Of a stretch of 10,094 nt of DNA, positions 1 through 5,276 are shown piece by piece (the first letter of the stretch is position 1; each line of letters begins with the position of its first letter). A program made the translations under genes and the position numbers. The notes under the pieces were generated by a model. That model saw only the letters and a list, made by a program, of their open reading frames with translations. It had not been told where the DNA came from and made no database searches. Origin of the DNA: Betaproteobacteria bacterium (lineage in GTDB: Bacteria > Pseudomonadota > Gammaproteobacteria > Burkholderiales > SG8-39); NCBI GenBank assembly GCA_012274205.1, contig JAAOZY010000299.1, positions 1-10,094 of the forward strand, read 5' to 3'.

Positions 1-2
1 AC

Positions 3-917
3 ATCGGCAATGCGCTCGGCTCCATGCTCGGCGGCGGCTACGTCAACTACTTCAGCCTGTACGGCCGCTCCTACAAGGTGATCCCGCAGGTGCAGCAGGT
101 CGAGCGCCTGAACCCGGAGCAACTCACCGGCTACTACCTGCGCAGTGCCAGCGGCGACATGGTGCCGCTGTCCACCGTCGCGCACCTCGAGACCGTCACC
201 GTGCCGCAGTCGGTGAACCACTTCCAGCAACTGAACGCCGCCACCATTTCCGGCGTGCCCTTCCCCGGCGTGACCCAGGGCGAGGCGCTGGGCTACCTGC
301 AGGAGCTCGGCGCGCGCACGCTGCCGCAGGGCTACACCGTGGACTATTCCGGCCAGTCGCGCCAGTTCGTGCAGGAATCGAGCGCGCTCGTCGTCACCTT
401 CTTCTTCGCGCTGATCATCATCTTCCTCGCGCTGGCGGCGCAGTTCGAGAGCTTCCGCGACCCGGTGATCATCCTGGTGTCGGTGCCGATGTCGATCTGC
501 GGCGCGCTCATCTTCATCAGCCTCGGCGTCGGCGGCGCCAGCCTCAACATCTACACCGAAGTCGGCCTGGTGACGCTGATCGGCCTGATCAGCAAGCACG
601 GCATCCTCATCGTCGAGTTCGCCAACAAACTGCAGCTGCAGGGCTTCTCCAAGCGCGTGGCGGTGGAAAAAGCCGCCGGCATCCGCCTGCGCCCGATCCT
701 GATGACCACCGCGGCGATGGTGCTGGGCGTGCTGCCGCTGATCACCGCCAGCGGCGCCGGCGCGATCAGCCGCTTCGACATGGGCCTGGTGATCGCCACC
801 GGCATCGCCATCGGCACCCTGTTCACGCTGTTCGTGGTGCCGGCAATGTACCTGCTGCTCGCGACCGAGCACAGGCAGGGCGCGGCGGCGGAGGCTGCGC
901 CGGCGGCGGGGGGCTGA
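3..917 (+). CDS. RND efflux transporter inner-membrane subunit, C-terminal part (5' end outside window)
   Basis: This is the last 304 codons of a proton-driven RND (HAE1/AcrB-type) pump, which exports drugs or other hydrophobic compounds from the inner membrane or periplasm through a tripartite complex. The frame is open from position 3; the ATG at 24 is internal. Counting from codon 3, residues 8-30 (LGGGYVNYF, GRSYKVIPQV) are typical of the periplasmic docking/porter region. Five membrane segments follow at about 127-147, 153-174, 183-207, 229-249 and 258-286, matching TM8-TM12. Characteristic pieces are AAQFESFRDP, GLISKHGILIVEFAN and RPILMTTAAMVLGVLPL. The family is usually about 1030-1050 residues, so roughly 70% lies upstream. 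The end is an Ala/Gly-rich cytoplasmic tail. The exact subfamily and substrate cannot be told. A diverged copy of its 3' end lies at 1834-1878. Confidence 0.93.
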   Translation: MGNALGSMLGGGYVNYFSLYGRSYKVIPQVQQVERLNPEQLTGYYLRSASGDMVPLSTVAHLETVTVPQSVNHFQQLNAATISGVPFPGVTQGEALGYLQELGARTLPQGYTVDYSGQSRQFVQESSALVVTFFFALIIIFLALAAQFESFRDPVIILVSVPMSICGALIFISLGVGGASLNIYTEVGLVTLIGLISKHGILIVEFANKLQLQGFSKRVAVEKAAGIRLRPILMTTAAMVLGVLPLITASGAGAISRFDMGLVIATGIAIGTLFTLFVVPAMYLLLATEHRQGAAAEAAPAAGG

Positions 918-919
918 GC

Positions 920-941
920 GCGGGCGCAGCCGGCCGCCCGC
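920..941. terminator. GC-rich stem-loop after the RND gene, possible terminator
   Basis: GCGGGCG (920-926) can pair with CGCCCGC (935-941) across an 8-base loop, starting two bases after the RND stop codon. A run of five T lies about 16 bases further on (957-961), too far for a classical intrinsic terminator. The convergent SnoaL-like gene makes a terminator here sensible, but the call is weak. Confidence 0.3.
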
Positions 942-1090
942 CTGGGGCAATTGCCGTTTTTGGCAACTTGATCTGGCGCTGACGCACACCCGGCCTGGGG
1001 CAGCCCAAATGCAATGTTGAACATTCAGAGAGGTGCGGCGCAGGTCGCGGGTGCCGCAGCCAGGCCCGGCGCGGACGCTCTTGCAGCGGA

Positions 1091-1477
1091 TCAGTGCATC
1101 GGCTGCAGCATGGCCGCCATCTTTTGATGGATCAGGTTGATGGCCTTGAGCGGACGGATCATCACCTTGAACTCCACGATCTTTCCCTCGCCATCCCACT
1201 TGATCATGTCCACGCCGTTCACGCTCAAGCCGTCGATTTCGACCTGAAACTCCAGCACCGCATCGCGCTTGCCCACGAGCTCGCGCACGTAGCGGAACGA
1301 GTCGTTGCCGAACACGCCGAATGCCGCCGCCAGGTAGCGCTGCGTCAAAGCCTTTCCGAGCTGCGGCGCATGCACCACCGGCGAATGAAATACGGCATCG
1401 TCGGCAAGCAGCGCATCGAGGCCGGCGACGTCTTTTGTCTCAAGCAATTTGTGCCAAACGGCAATGGTATCGATCAT
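1091..1477 (-). CDS. SnoaL-like / NTF2-fold small protein
   Basis: This 128-residue protein has the size and pattern of the SnoaL-like (nuclear transport factor 2 fold) family, a cone-shaped alpha+beta barrel. The N-terminal helices read MIDTIAVWHKLLETKDVAGL, followed by LDALLADDAVFHSPV, the usual opening in which a helix leads into a pocket strand. Later strands are VLEFQVEIDGLSVNGVDMI and KIVEFKVMIRPLKAI. Members include small-molecule isomerases, cyclases and binding proteins, and the sequence does not fix a substrate. The start at 1477 is chosen because GGGGGAG (1484-1490) sits six bases upstream and homology begins there; the open frame runs on to 1987 but that part is not protein-like. 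It converges on the RND gene and is flanked upstream by gene debris. Family call good, function unknown. Confidence 0.8.
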   Translation of the reverse strand: MIDTIAVWHKLLETKDVAGLDALLADDAVFHSPVVHAPQLGKALTQRYLAAAFGVFGNDSFRYVRELVGKRDAVLEFQVEIDGLSVNGVDMIKWDGEGKIVEFKVMIRPLKAINLIHQKMAAMLQPMH

Positions 1478-1629
1478 CGCAGACTCCCCCCGGTAGACTG
1501 GCGCCGAGTGTACGCCCTGCGCGACATCCTGAATATCCTGCAGCGCAAGGCACGAATCGTCATCGCGCTCGCGCCGGAAAATTCGGCTGGATGGATTCAT
1601 CGATCTCCCGAATAGCCTGCACCAACGCA

Positions 1630-1776
1630 AGCGGCGCCGCCCGCGGCGAAGCTCGCCTCGTCGAATTGCCAGTTGGGCGACCACAGGCGCCAGAGCAATC
1701 GTGCGATGTCGCGCCGGTTCTGCGTCAAGCCCGCGCGGCCGCGTTCGGTATGGAAATACGCGCTCAGTTCTTGCGG
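1630..1776 (-). pseudogene. Alpha/beta-hydrolase fragment (epoxide hydrolase/dehalogenase-like lid region)
   Basis: A minus-strand frame here reads LSAYFHTERGRAGL, then NRRDIARLLWRLWSPNWQFD and EASFAAGGAA. From family knowledge this resembles the lid region of alpha/beta hydrolases of the epoxide-hydrolase/haloacetate-dehalogenase type, where a tyrosine-rich YF.TERGR stretch precedes an R-D-.-L-W-..-S-P-.-W-.-F-D motif and then an AAAFDNPD segment. Only about 49 codons are recognisable. There is no nucleophile elbow or catalytic His segment, no start codon in context, and the similarity breaks after GGAA. The frame runs on to a stop at 1597 without further similarity. I infer the remnant of a deleted gene. 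It lies just upstream of the SnoaL-like gene on the same strand, so both may once have belonged to one operon. Confidence 0.5.
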
Positions 1777-1833
1777 CTTTCCGGTTCTTGCCGTTTTCGC
1801 CCGGTCCCATGCCCTTGAACGGCAAACGGCATG

Positions 1834-1878
1834 CTGTTCGCGGTGCCGGAGATGTACCTGCTGCTCGCGACCGAGCAC
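1834..1878 (+). repeat. Second, diverged copy of the RND gene 3' end
   Basis: These 45 bases match 828-872, inside the RND gene, at 42 of 45 positions, in the same orientation and 1006 bases downstream. In frame they read LFAVPEMYLLLATEH, against LFVVPAMYLLLATEH in the pump. Weaker Ala/Arg-rich similarity continues for about 35 bases, but the stop codon is not conserved and the frame stays open to 2154. Upstream of 1834 there is no RND similarity, so only the tail is present. It is either a partial tandem duplication or the leftover end of a paralogous RND gene. Confidence 0.8.
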
Positions 1879-2011
1879 TCGCGCCGTGCGGCCGCAGCCC
1901 GAGCGGGGAAATCGATGAACGCGGGCAGCAGGGGCCGCATTGAGGCATTGACTGCGATGGCGCGAAGCGGCACGCTTGGCAGGGCAAGCCCGCGATCGGC
2001 GCGGATCATGC

Positions 2012-2017
2012 AGGGAG
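2012..2017 (+). promoter_or_regulatory. Ribosome binding site of the cupin gene
   Basis: AGGGAG lies six bases before the ATG at 2024. It decides the start in favour of 2024 over the in-frame ATG at 1976, which would add 16 residues unlike a cupin N-terminus. Confidence 0.7.
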
Positions 2018-2023
2018 AACTTG

Positions 2024-2389
2024 ATGAAAATCGACTGGAACCAGCTGCCGTCGGCGCCGGGCATGCGCGCCGGCTCGGAGCGCAAGGCGATCTGCGGCGA
2101 ACTGATGTCGGCGGTGCGCGTCACCACCGCGCCCGACGCGAAATTCGACGGTAAAGCGCACTCGCACGACAACGAGCAGATGCTGATCATGATCGCCGGC
2201 AGCGTGACGCTCAGCATCGACGGCACGCAGTTCGAGGCGCATCCTGGAGACCTCGTGTTCTTCCCGCCCGGCTCCATGCACTGCGCGGTCGCGGTGGGCA
2301 AGGAAGGCGCGGTGTACTACGAACTGTTCGCGCCCGCGCGCACCGACCAGCTGCCGGGCTGGATCGGGCCTACGGTGCTGCAATACTGA
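2024..2389 (+). CDS. Small single-domain cupin protein
   Basis: This 121-residue protein is a one-domain cupin, a small beta-barrel that usually binds one metal ion through histidines. Metal-binding motif 1 is H46-S-H48-D-N-E51-Q52, followed by IAGSVTLSIDG. Motif 2 is G75-D-L-V-F-F-P-P-G-S-M-H86. H46, H48, E51 (or Q52) and H86 would be the expected ligands. After the barrel comes a short tail, LFAPARTDQLPGWIG, common in stand-alone cupins of the sugar/metabolite-binding or quercetinase-like type. There is no signal peptide, so it is probably cytosolic. Start chosen for its Shine-Dalgarno. It sits between gene debris and the remnant restriction locus with no operon partner. The substrate or enzymatic role cannot be told from sequence. 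Confidence 0.85.
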   Translation: MKIDWNQLPSAPGMRAGSERKAICGELMSAVRVTTAPDAKFDGKAHSHDNEQMLIMIAGSVTLSIDGTQFEAHPGDLVFFPPGSMHCAVAVGKEGAVYYELFAPARTDQLPGWIGPTVLQY

Positions 2390-2741
2390 AAGCTGAAAGC
2401 GGGGTCGCCTGCGGCCCGGCGCAGCCTGCAATCCGCCCGCATCTATTCCCCATATTGGGGATCATCGGCCCCAATATGGGGTGCTAAATATCGAGGCATG
2501 AACGCTTGGTGTGACTGCGTTCCAATTTACGCTGGAGCTGGGCAGCTTCTGCTGCTTAGATGGCAGATCGCGCCCGAGCAATCTAACAACTTTGTTAGAG
2601 CGTGTCGGAGGATGGAGTGCTTGGAGGAATATCGAATAGCGGGCGGAACACCGCGCCAATGTTTAATCTGCGTTAATGGACTTTGGCCCCTACCGTTATA
2701 AATACCGTCAGGTGTATGCGAATGAAAGTGGTGTCGTTACC
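2390..2741. other. Gap without a convincing gene, between the cupin gene and hsdS remnant
   Basis: This 352-base stretch is visibly richer in A and T than its surroundings, especially at 2580-2735. It contains the 13-bp inverted repeat at 2448-2481, a short dyad CTAACAACTTTGTTAG (2583-2598), and at its right edge the palindrome TACCCTAGGGTA (2738-2749). A 67-codon plus-strand frame (2498-2701) and a 65-codon minus-strand frame (2462-2659) are open, but neither resembles a known family or has good start signals. It is probably what is left of the distal end of the restriction island. Confidence 0.5.
2448..2481. repeat. Perfect 13-bp inverted repeat, operator- or hairpin-like
   Basis: CCCCATATTGGGG (2448-2460) and CCCCAATATGGGG (2469-2481) are exact reverse complements, separated by the 8 bases ATCATCGG. 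Each arm is itself nearly palindromic (CCCC, A/T core, GGGG). That suggests two binding sites for a dimeric regulator rather than a simple terminator, and no T-tract follows either arm. A weak TAAATA element and an ATG (2498) lie just to the right, without a convincing gene. Confidence 0.8.
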
Positions 2742-2749
2742 CTAGGGTA
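2738..2749. repeat. 12-bp perfect palindrome at the hsdS break point
   Basis: TACCCTAGGGTA is its own reverse complement. The stop codon that ends the hsdS remnant (minus strand, 2744-2742) lies inside it, and hsdS similarity ceases here, so it marks the apparent recombination or deletion junction. Confidence 0.6.
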
Positions 2750-3119
2750 CCAGTTCCGGTCTAGCTCGCACCACCATCGCATGCGCCGAGCAGATGCCAT
2801 CGAACTCCGCCACCGCGAGCTTGCGCTGATACGCACGGCGGCGCCTGAAAATAATTTCCCCCTTGCGAAAGCGCAGTTTCGTGCCGATGACATCGCTGCC
2901 CTTGCCCGATCGGCGGATATGCAGGCTGCCGGAATCGAGGTCGTCGAGCCACACATAGATTTCGTCCGCTGCGTTGGCCAGTTCGACACGCTCGTTTACG
3001 CTTTCTGCGAATGCGCCGAACGGCAATCGCTTCCATCCCTTGCGCTCGAACAGCGGCAGCTTCGCCCAGTCTGGATTTGCCCGCAGCGCTTCCAGGCTGC
3101 CAATGGCGCGTTTGCTCAA
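2742..3119 (-). pseudogene. hsdS: Truncated type I restriction specificity subunit (HsdS) remnant
   Basis: The 125-codon frame matches the beginning of HsdS, the subunit that recognises the DNA target in type I restriction-modification complexes. Recognisable first target-recognition-domain pieces are GWKRLPFGAFAESVNERVE (about 28-46), YVWLDDLDSGSLHIRR, IGTKLRFRKGEIIF, RRAYQRKLAVAEFDGICSAH and AMVVRARPE, after which family members continue with LPEFLPF. Here it ends at VP and a TAG inside a palindrome. Intact HsdS proteins are about 400 residues with two target-recognition domains, so some two thirds is gone. Some positions look degenerate: family members often have YVGLEHLDSG and IFGRRRAYQ. 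The only available start is TTG at 3119, directly after an in-frame TAA and overlapping the antitoxin stop. It cannot act as a specificity subunit. Confidence 0.85.
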
Positions 3120-3421
3120 TTATGAATCGCCTGCGCCACCAGCCGCACCCCCAGCGCTTCGCAGACTTTGGCGATGGTGTCGTAGCGCGGCTTTGCATTG
3201 GGTCTGAGCGCCTTGTACAAGGCTTCGCGGGTCAGGCCGGAGGCTTTGGCAATCTCGCTCATGCCGCGCGCCCGAGCGATGTCTCCCAGGGCCGACGCGA
3301 GCAACGCCGGATCTTTCGCCTCCAGTATGTCCGTGAGGTAAGCCGCAATCGCCGCTTCGCTGTCGAGATACTTCGTAGCGTCAAACTCGGGCAAGTCGGC
3401 CACTTTGATACGTTTGGTCAT
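3116..3421 (-). CDS. HigA-type antitoxin (helix-turn-helix addiction module antidote)
   Basis: The 101-residue protein resembles the 'addiction module antidote protein' family, the antitoxin that pairs with the RelE/HigB-like toxin encoded just upstream. The N-terminal part, with FDATKYLDSEAAIAAYL (about 13-29) and DPALLASALGDIARARG (37-53), is the family hallmark. It leads into a Cro/C1-type helix-turn-helix at about 54-73 (MSEIAKASGL then TREALYKAL). It should neutralise the toxin and repress the pair's own promoter, probably through the palindrome at 3739-3756. ATG at 3421 is chosen because AAGGA sits seven bases upstream; ATG at 3427 and TTG at 3436 are alternatives, the last directly abutting the toxin stop. 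The frame is intact with no degenerate features. The order is toxin first, antitoxin second, on one transcript. Confidence 0.9.
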   Translation of the reverse strand: MTKRIKVADLPEFDATKYLDSEAAIAAYLTDILEAKDPALLASALGDIARARGMSEIAKASGLTREALYKALRPNAKPRYDTIAKVCEALGVRLVAQAIHN

Positions 3422-3436
3422 GGTCATTTCCTTCAA

Positions 3437-3730
3437 TCAGTCCAACAACGCCGCGAGTGCCTTGGCTCGCTTGATGTCGGCCTTCTGCGTGCGCTTGGAA
3501 CCGCCGCCGAGCAGCACAATCAACTGCACACCGCGCTGCACGAAATAAATGCGCCAGCCCGCGCCGAAATGAATGCGCAACTCCGACACTCCATCGCCGA
3601 CCGGTTCCACGTCCCCCATCAAGCCGCGTTCCAGACGCTTGATGCGCGCCGCGACCACCCCGCGCACCGACGCGTCGGACAAAGCGTCCAGCCATTCGAT
3701 AAATTCGGGCAGTGCCTTGACTGAGAACAT
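3437..3730 (-). CDS. RelE/HigB-type toxin of a type II toxin-antitoxin system
   Basis: The 97-residue protein matches the 'addiction module killer protein' branch of the RelE/ParE superfamily, whose studied members are mostly ribosome-dependent mRNA interferases. Visible signatures are PEFIEWLDAL (8-17), ARIKRLERG (28-36), the strongly conserved GDVEPVGDGVSELRIHFGAG (39-58), WRIYFVQRG (59-67) and LLGGGSKRTQKADIKRAKAL (73-92). The basic and aromatic residues R52, R60, Y62 and K79 are candidates for RNA contact or catalysis, by family analogy only. Length is normal and the frame is clean, in contrast to the broken genes on either side. The start at 3730 fits the family N-terminus but has no Shine-Dalgarno. 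The promoter -10 box ends six bases before it, so the transcript may be leaderless. The antitoxin gene follows at once. Confidence 0.9.
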   Translation of the reverse strand: MFSVKALPEFIEWLDALSDASVRGVVAARIKRLERGLMGDVEPVGDGVSELRIHFGAGWRIYFVQRGVQLIVLLGGGSKRTQKADIKRAKALAALLD

Positions 3731-3736
3731 GGAATA

Positions 3737-3765
3737 ACTGTAATCGATCGATTACATATTGTCAA
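3737..3765 (-). promoter_or_regulatory. Promoter of the toxin-antitoxin operon
   Basis: On the minus strand a perfect -35 box TTGACA (3765-3760) is followed after exactly 17 bases by TACAGT (3742-3737), which matches the -10 consensus at 4 of 6 positions. Only six bases separate the -10 box from the toxin ATG, placing the expected transcription start at or within a base or two of that ATG. Confidence 0.7.
3739..3756. promoter_or_regulatory. Palindromic operator of the toxin-antitoxin operon
   Basis: TGTAATCGATCGATTACA is a perfect 18-bp palindrome that fills most of the promoter spacer and overlaps the -10 box. This is the expected place for the helix-turn-helix antitoxin, alone or with toxin, to bind and shut off its own transcription. 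The binding protein is inferred, not shown. Confidence 0.75.
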
Positions 3766-3831
3766 CAATCGTTCATTCCCACGCTGACACCCGCATGCGC
3801 GCCCATGATTGCCAACAGCGGCTTTACGATT

Positions 3832-4950
3832 ACCGTAGAACAGATTGGGTCCGAGGCCGATGACGGCCTCCAGCGCGTCCATGCCGAGGAGCTTCGTGCG
3901 GATTTTACCTTCGGCCCCCATCCGGAAAAGCGCGCCGTGCGGCAGCACCACCGCCATGCGGCCCGTCTTGGGCGCCATGGACTTGATCATGTGCTGCACC
4001 CAGGCGTAGTCGCCGCTTTTGGCAGGCGGCATGCCGGCGAAATTGCGGCCATACGGGTCGCTCGCCCAGACTTCCTCGCCCCACTTCTCCAACGAAAAGG
4101 GCGGATTGGCGATGACGCAGTCGAAAGTGGCCAGGTTGTCGCCCAAGAAGAAGGCGGGGTTGCGTAGCGTGTCGCCGCGCACGATCTGGAAGTCAGCCGC
4201 CCCGTGCAGGAACAGGTTCATGCGCGCGATGGCCGAGGTCGTGAGGTTCTTTTCCTGGCCGAAGAGCTTGCCCCACAGCGTGCGGTCGTCGCCGTGGTTC
4301 TCCTTCACATGGTGGATGGCTTCGAGCAGCATGCCACCGGTGCCGCAGGCGGGGTCGTAAATCGACTCACCCTCGCGCGGGTCGAGGATGTTGACCATCA
4401 GCCGCACCACCGAGCGCGGCGTATAGAACTCGCCGGCTTTCTTGTTGGTAGCATCGGCGAATTTCTTGATCAGGTATTCGTAGGATTGCCCGAGGACATC
4501 GGCCTGCGCCGCCTGATTGCCGAGGTCGATGCGCGAGAAATGCTCGATCAGATCGCGCAACAGGGAGTCGGACAGTCGTTCCTTGTTGGTCCACTGGGCA
4601 TCGCCGAATATGCCGTAAAGCGTTTCGGGATTGGCCTTCTCGATGCCGCGCATGGCGGTTTGTAGCGCCTGGCCTACGTTGCTGGTGGTGGCGCGGACGT
4701 TCTGCCAGTGGCAGCGTTCCGGTATTTGGAAGCGGTAATTTTAGGGAAACAGCGCATAGTCGTCGTCACCGCCGGACTCTTCCAGCGCAGATTGGTATTC
4801 CTCGTCATGCACATCCGAAATGCGCTTGAAGAACAGCAGCGGAAACACATAGGTCTTGAAGTCGGCTGCATCGACCGTACCGCGCAGGATATTGGCGGCT
4901 TCCCAAAGATGGTACTCGAGCTGACCTAGGGTGATTTCAGCAACCGTCAT
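3832..4950 (-). pseudogene. hsdM: Broken type I DNA methyltransferase subunit (HsdM)
   Basis: This gene encoded the N6-adenine methyltransferase subunit of a type I restriction-modification complex. The N-terminal helical domain begins MTVAEITLGQLEYHLWEAAN and continues with FKTYVFPLLFFKRISDV. At codon 70 (4743-4741) the frame has TAA directly after YALFP, where relatives usually have glutamate; one base change would restore it. The same frame then continues with RFQIPE, QALQTAMR and IEKANPETLYGIFGDAQWTN. The S-adenosylmethionine motif DPACGTGGM is at about codon 199 and the catalytic NPPF motif at about 282. Similarity ends at GLGPNLFYGN (3832), near codon 373. The downstream frame runs through the toxin promoter and gene to a stop at 3619, without HsdM character. 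Roughly the last quarter to third of the usual 500-residue protein is missing. It overlaps an upstream frame by ATGA. Confidence 0.92.
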
Positions 4951-5051
4951 TTTCTGGTCGTATCCGGTACTGCCAGGCTAACCAGATCGGCGCGCATGCG
5001 GGACGCCTCTTGACGGATTGCTTGGCCGTATTCCCTCGGCCGGGTGGGGCA
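4947..5051 (-). pseudogene. 3' scrap of an unknown gene overlapping the hsdM start
   Basis: A minus-strand frame, open from a TAG at 5054-5052, reads REYGQAIRQEASRMRADLVS and then LAVPDTTRK before TGA (4949-4947). That stop overlaps the hsdM ATG as ATGA, the classic arrangement of translationally coupled operon genes, and hsdM itself lacks a clear Shine-Dalgarno. I infer the last 30 or so codons of a gene that once preceded hsdM and was cut off on the tRNA side. It could also be chance, or a short leader ORF from the ATG at 4997. No family is recognised. Confidence 0.4.
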
Positions 5052-5085
5052 CTATCCAGGCTTGCGCTGGCTAATTATTAGATTA

Positions 5086-5161
<76 letters not shown>

Positions 5162-5173
5162 ACGAAGCTGCGA

Positions 5174-5202
5174 ATTTTAGCCCTATTCCGGCCCGGCGAC
5201 AA
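5174..5202 (-). promoter_or_regulatory. Promoter of the tRNA-Ala gene
   Basis: On the minus strand TTGTCG (5202-5197; 4 of 6 consensus) and TAAAAT (5179-5174; 5 of 6) are spaced by exactly 17 bases. The -10 box ends 12 bases before the first base of the mature tRNA, giving a very short 5' leader. Confidence 0.7.
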
Positions 5203-5210
5203 TGCGCGGG

Positions 5211-5240
5211 TTGTTGGCGACCCCGGCGCGGCGATATGAT
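5211..5240 (+). promoter_or_regulatory. Possible promoter of the sapC-family gene
   Basis: TATGAT (5235-5240), 5 of 6 to the -10 consensus, lies 18 bases after a weak -35-like TTGTTG (5211-5216). It would give a leader of about 30 bases before the ATG at 5277 and stands back to back with the tRNA promoter. Confidence 0.4.
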
Positions 5241-5276
5241 GCAGTTTGAGCCGGCCCACCCCCACCTGGAGCGCGC

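Larger units (their letters stand above)
1478..2023. other. Gene-poor gap with decayed gene fragments
   Basis: These 546 bases between the SnoaL-like and cupin genes hold no complete gene. Two recognisable scraps are present and listed separately: an alpha/beta-hydrolase piece on the minus strand (about 1630-1776) and an RND C-terminal tail on the plus strand (1834-1878). A further minus-strand frame, 1560 to about 1629, reads ALVQAIREIDESIQPNF and then stops. It looks protein-like, but I do not recognise it. The stretch 1918-2010 shows nothing clear. Confidence 0.6.

Noticed and set aside
941..1002. Repeated CCTGGGGCA (941-949, 994-1002) and dyad AATGTTGAACATT (1013-1025)
   Set aside because: Short motifs between convergent genes with no promoter context; likely chance in this composition.
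1091..1987. 298-codon minus-strand frame ending in the SnoaL-like protein
   Set aside because: The upstream 170 codons are Arg/Ala-rich, lack family similarity, and run antisense to the RND tail copy; a good ribosome site marks the start at 1477.
2600..2640. GGAGGATGGAGTGCTTGGAGG as a possible copy of the tRNA-Ala 3' end (attachment site)
   Set aside because: Only short G/A-rich similarity to the complement of the tRNA end, with no contiguous match long enough for an attachment repeat.
2498..2701. 67-codon plus-strand frame beside the inverted repeat
   Set aside because: No recognisable family, Cys/Trp-rich unstructured sequence, and GAGG only one base from the ATG; not enough to call a gene.
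3619..3831. Continuation of the hsdM frame as a protein C-terminus
   Set aside because: It runs through the toxin promoter and the toxin gene in another frame and has no methyltransferase character.
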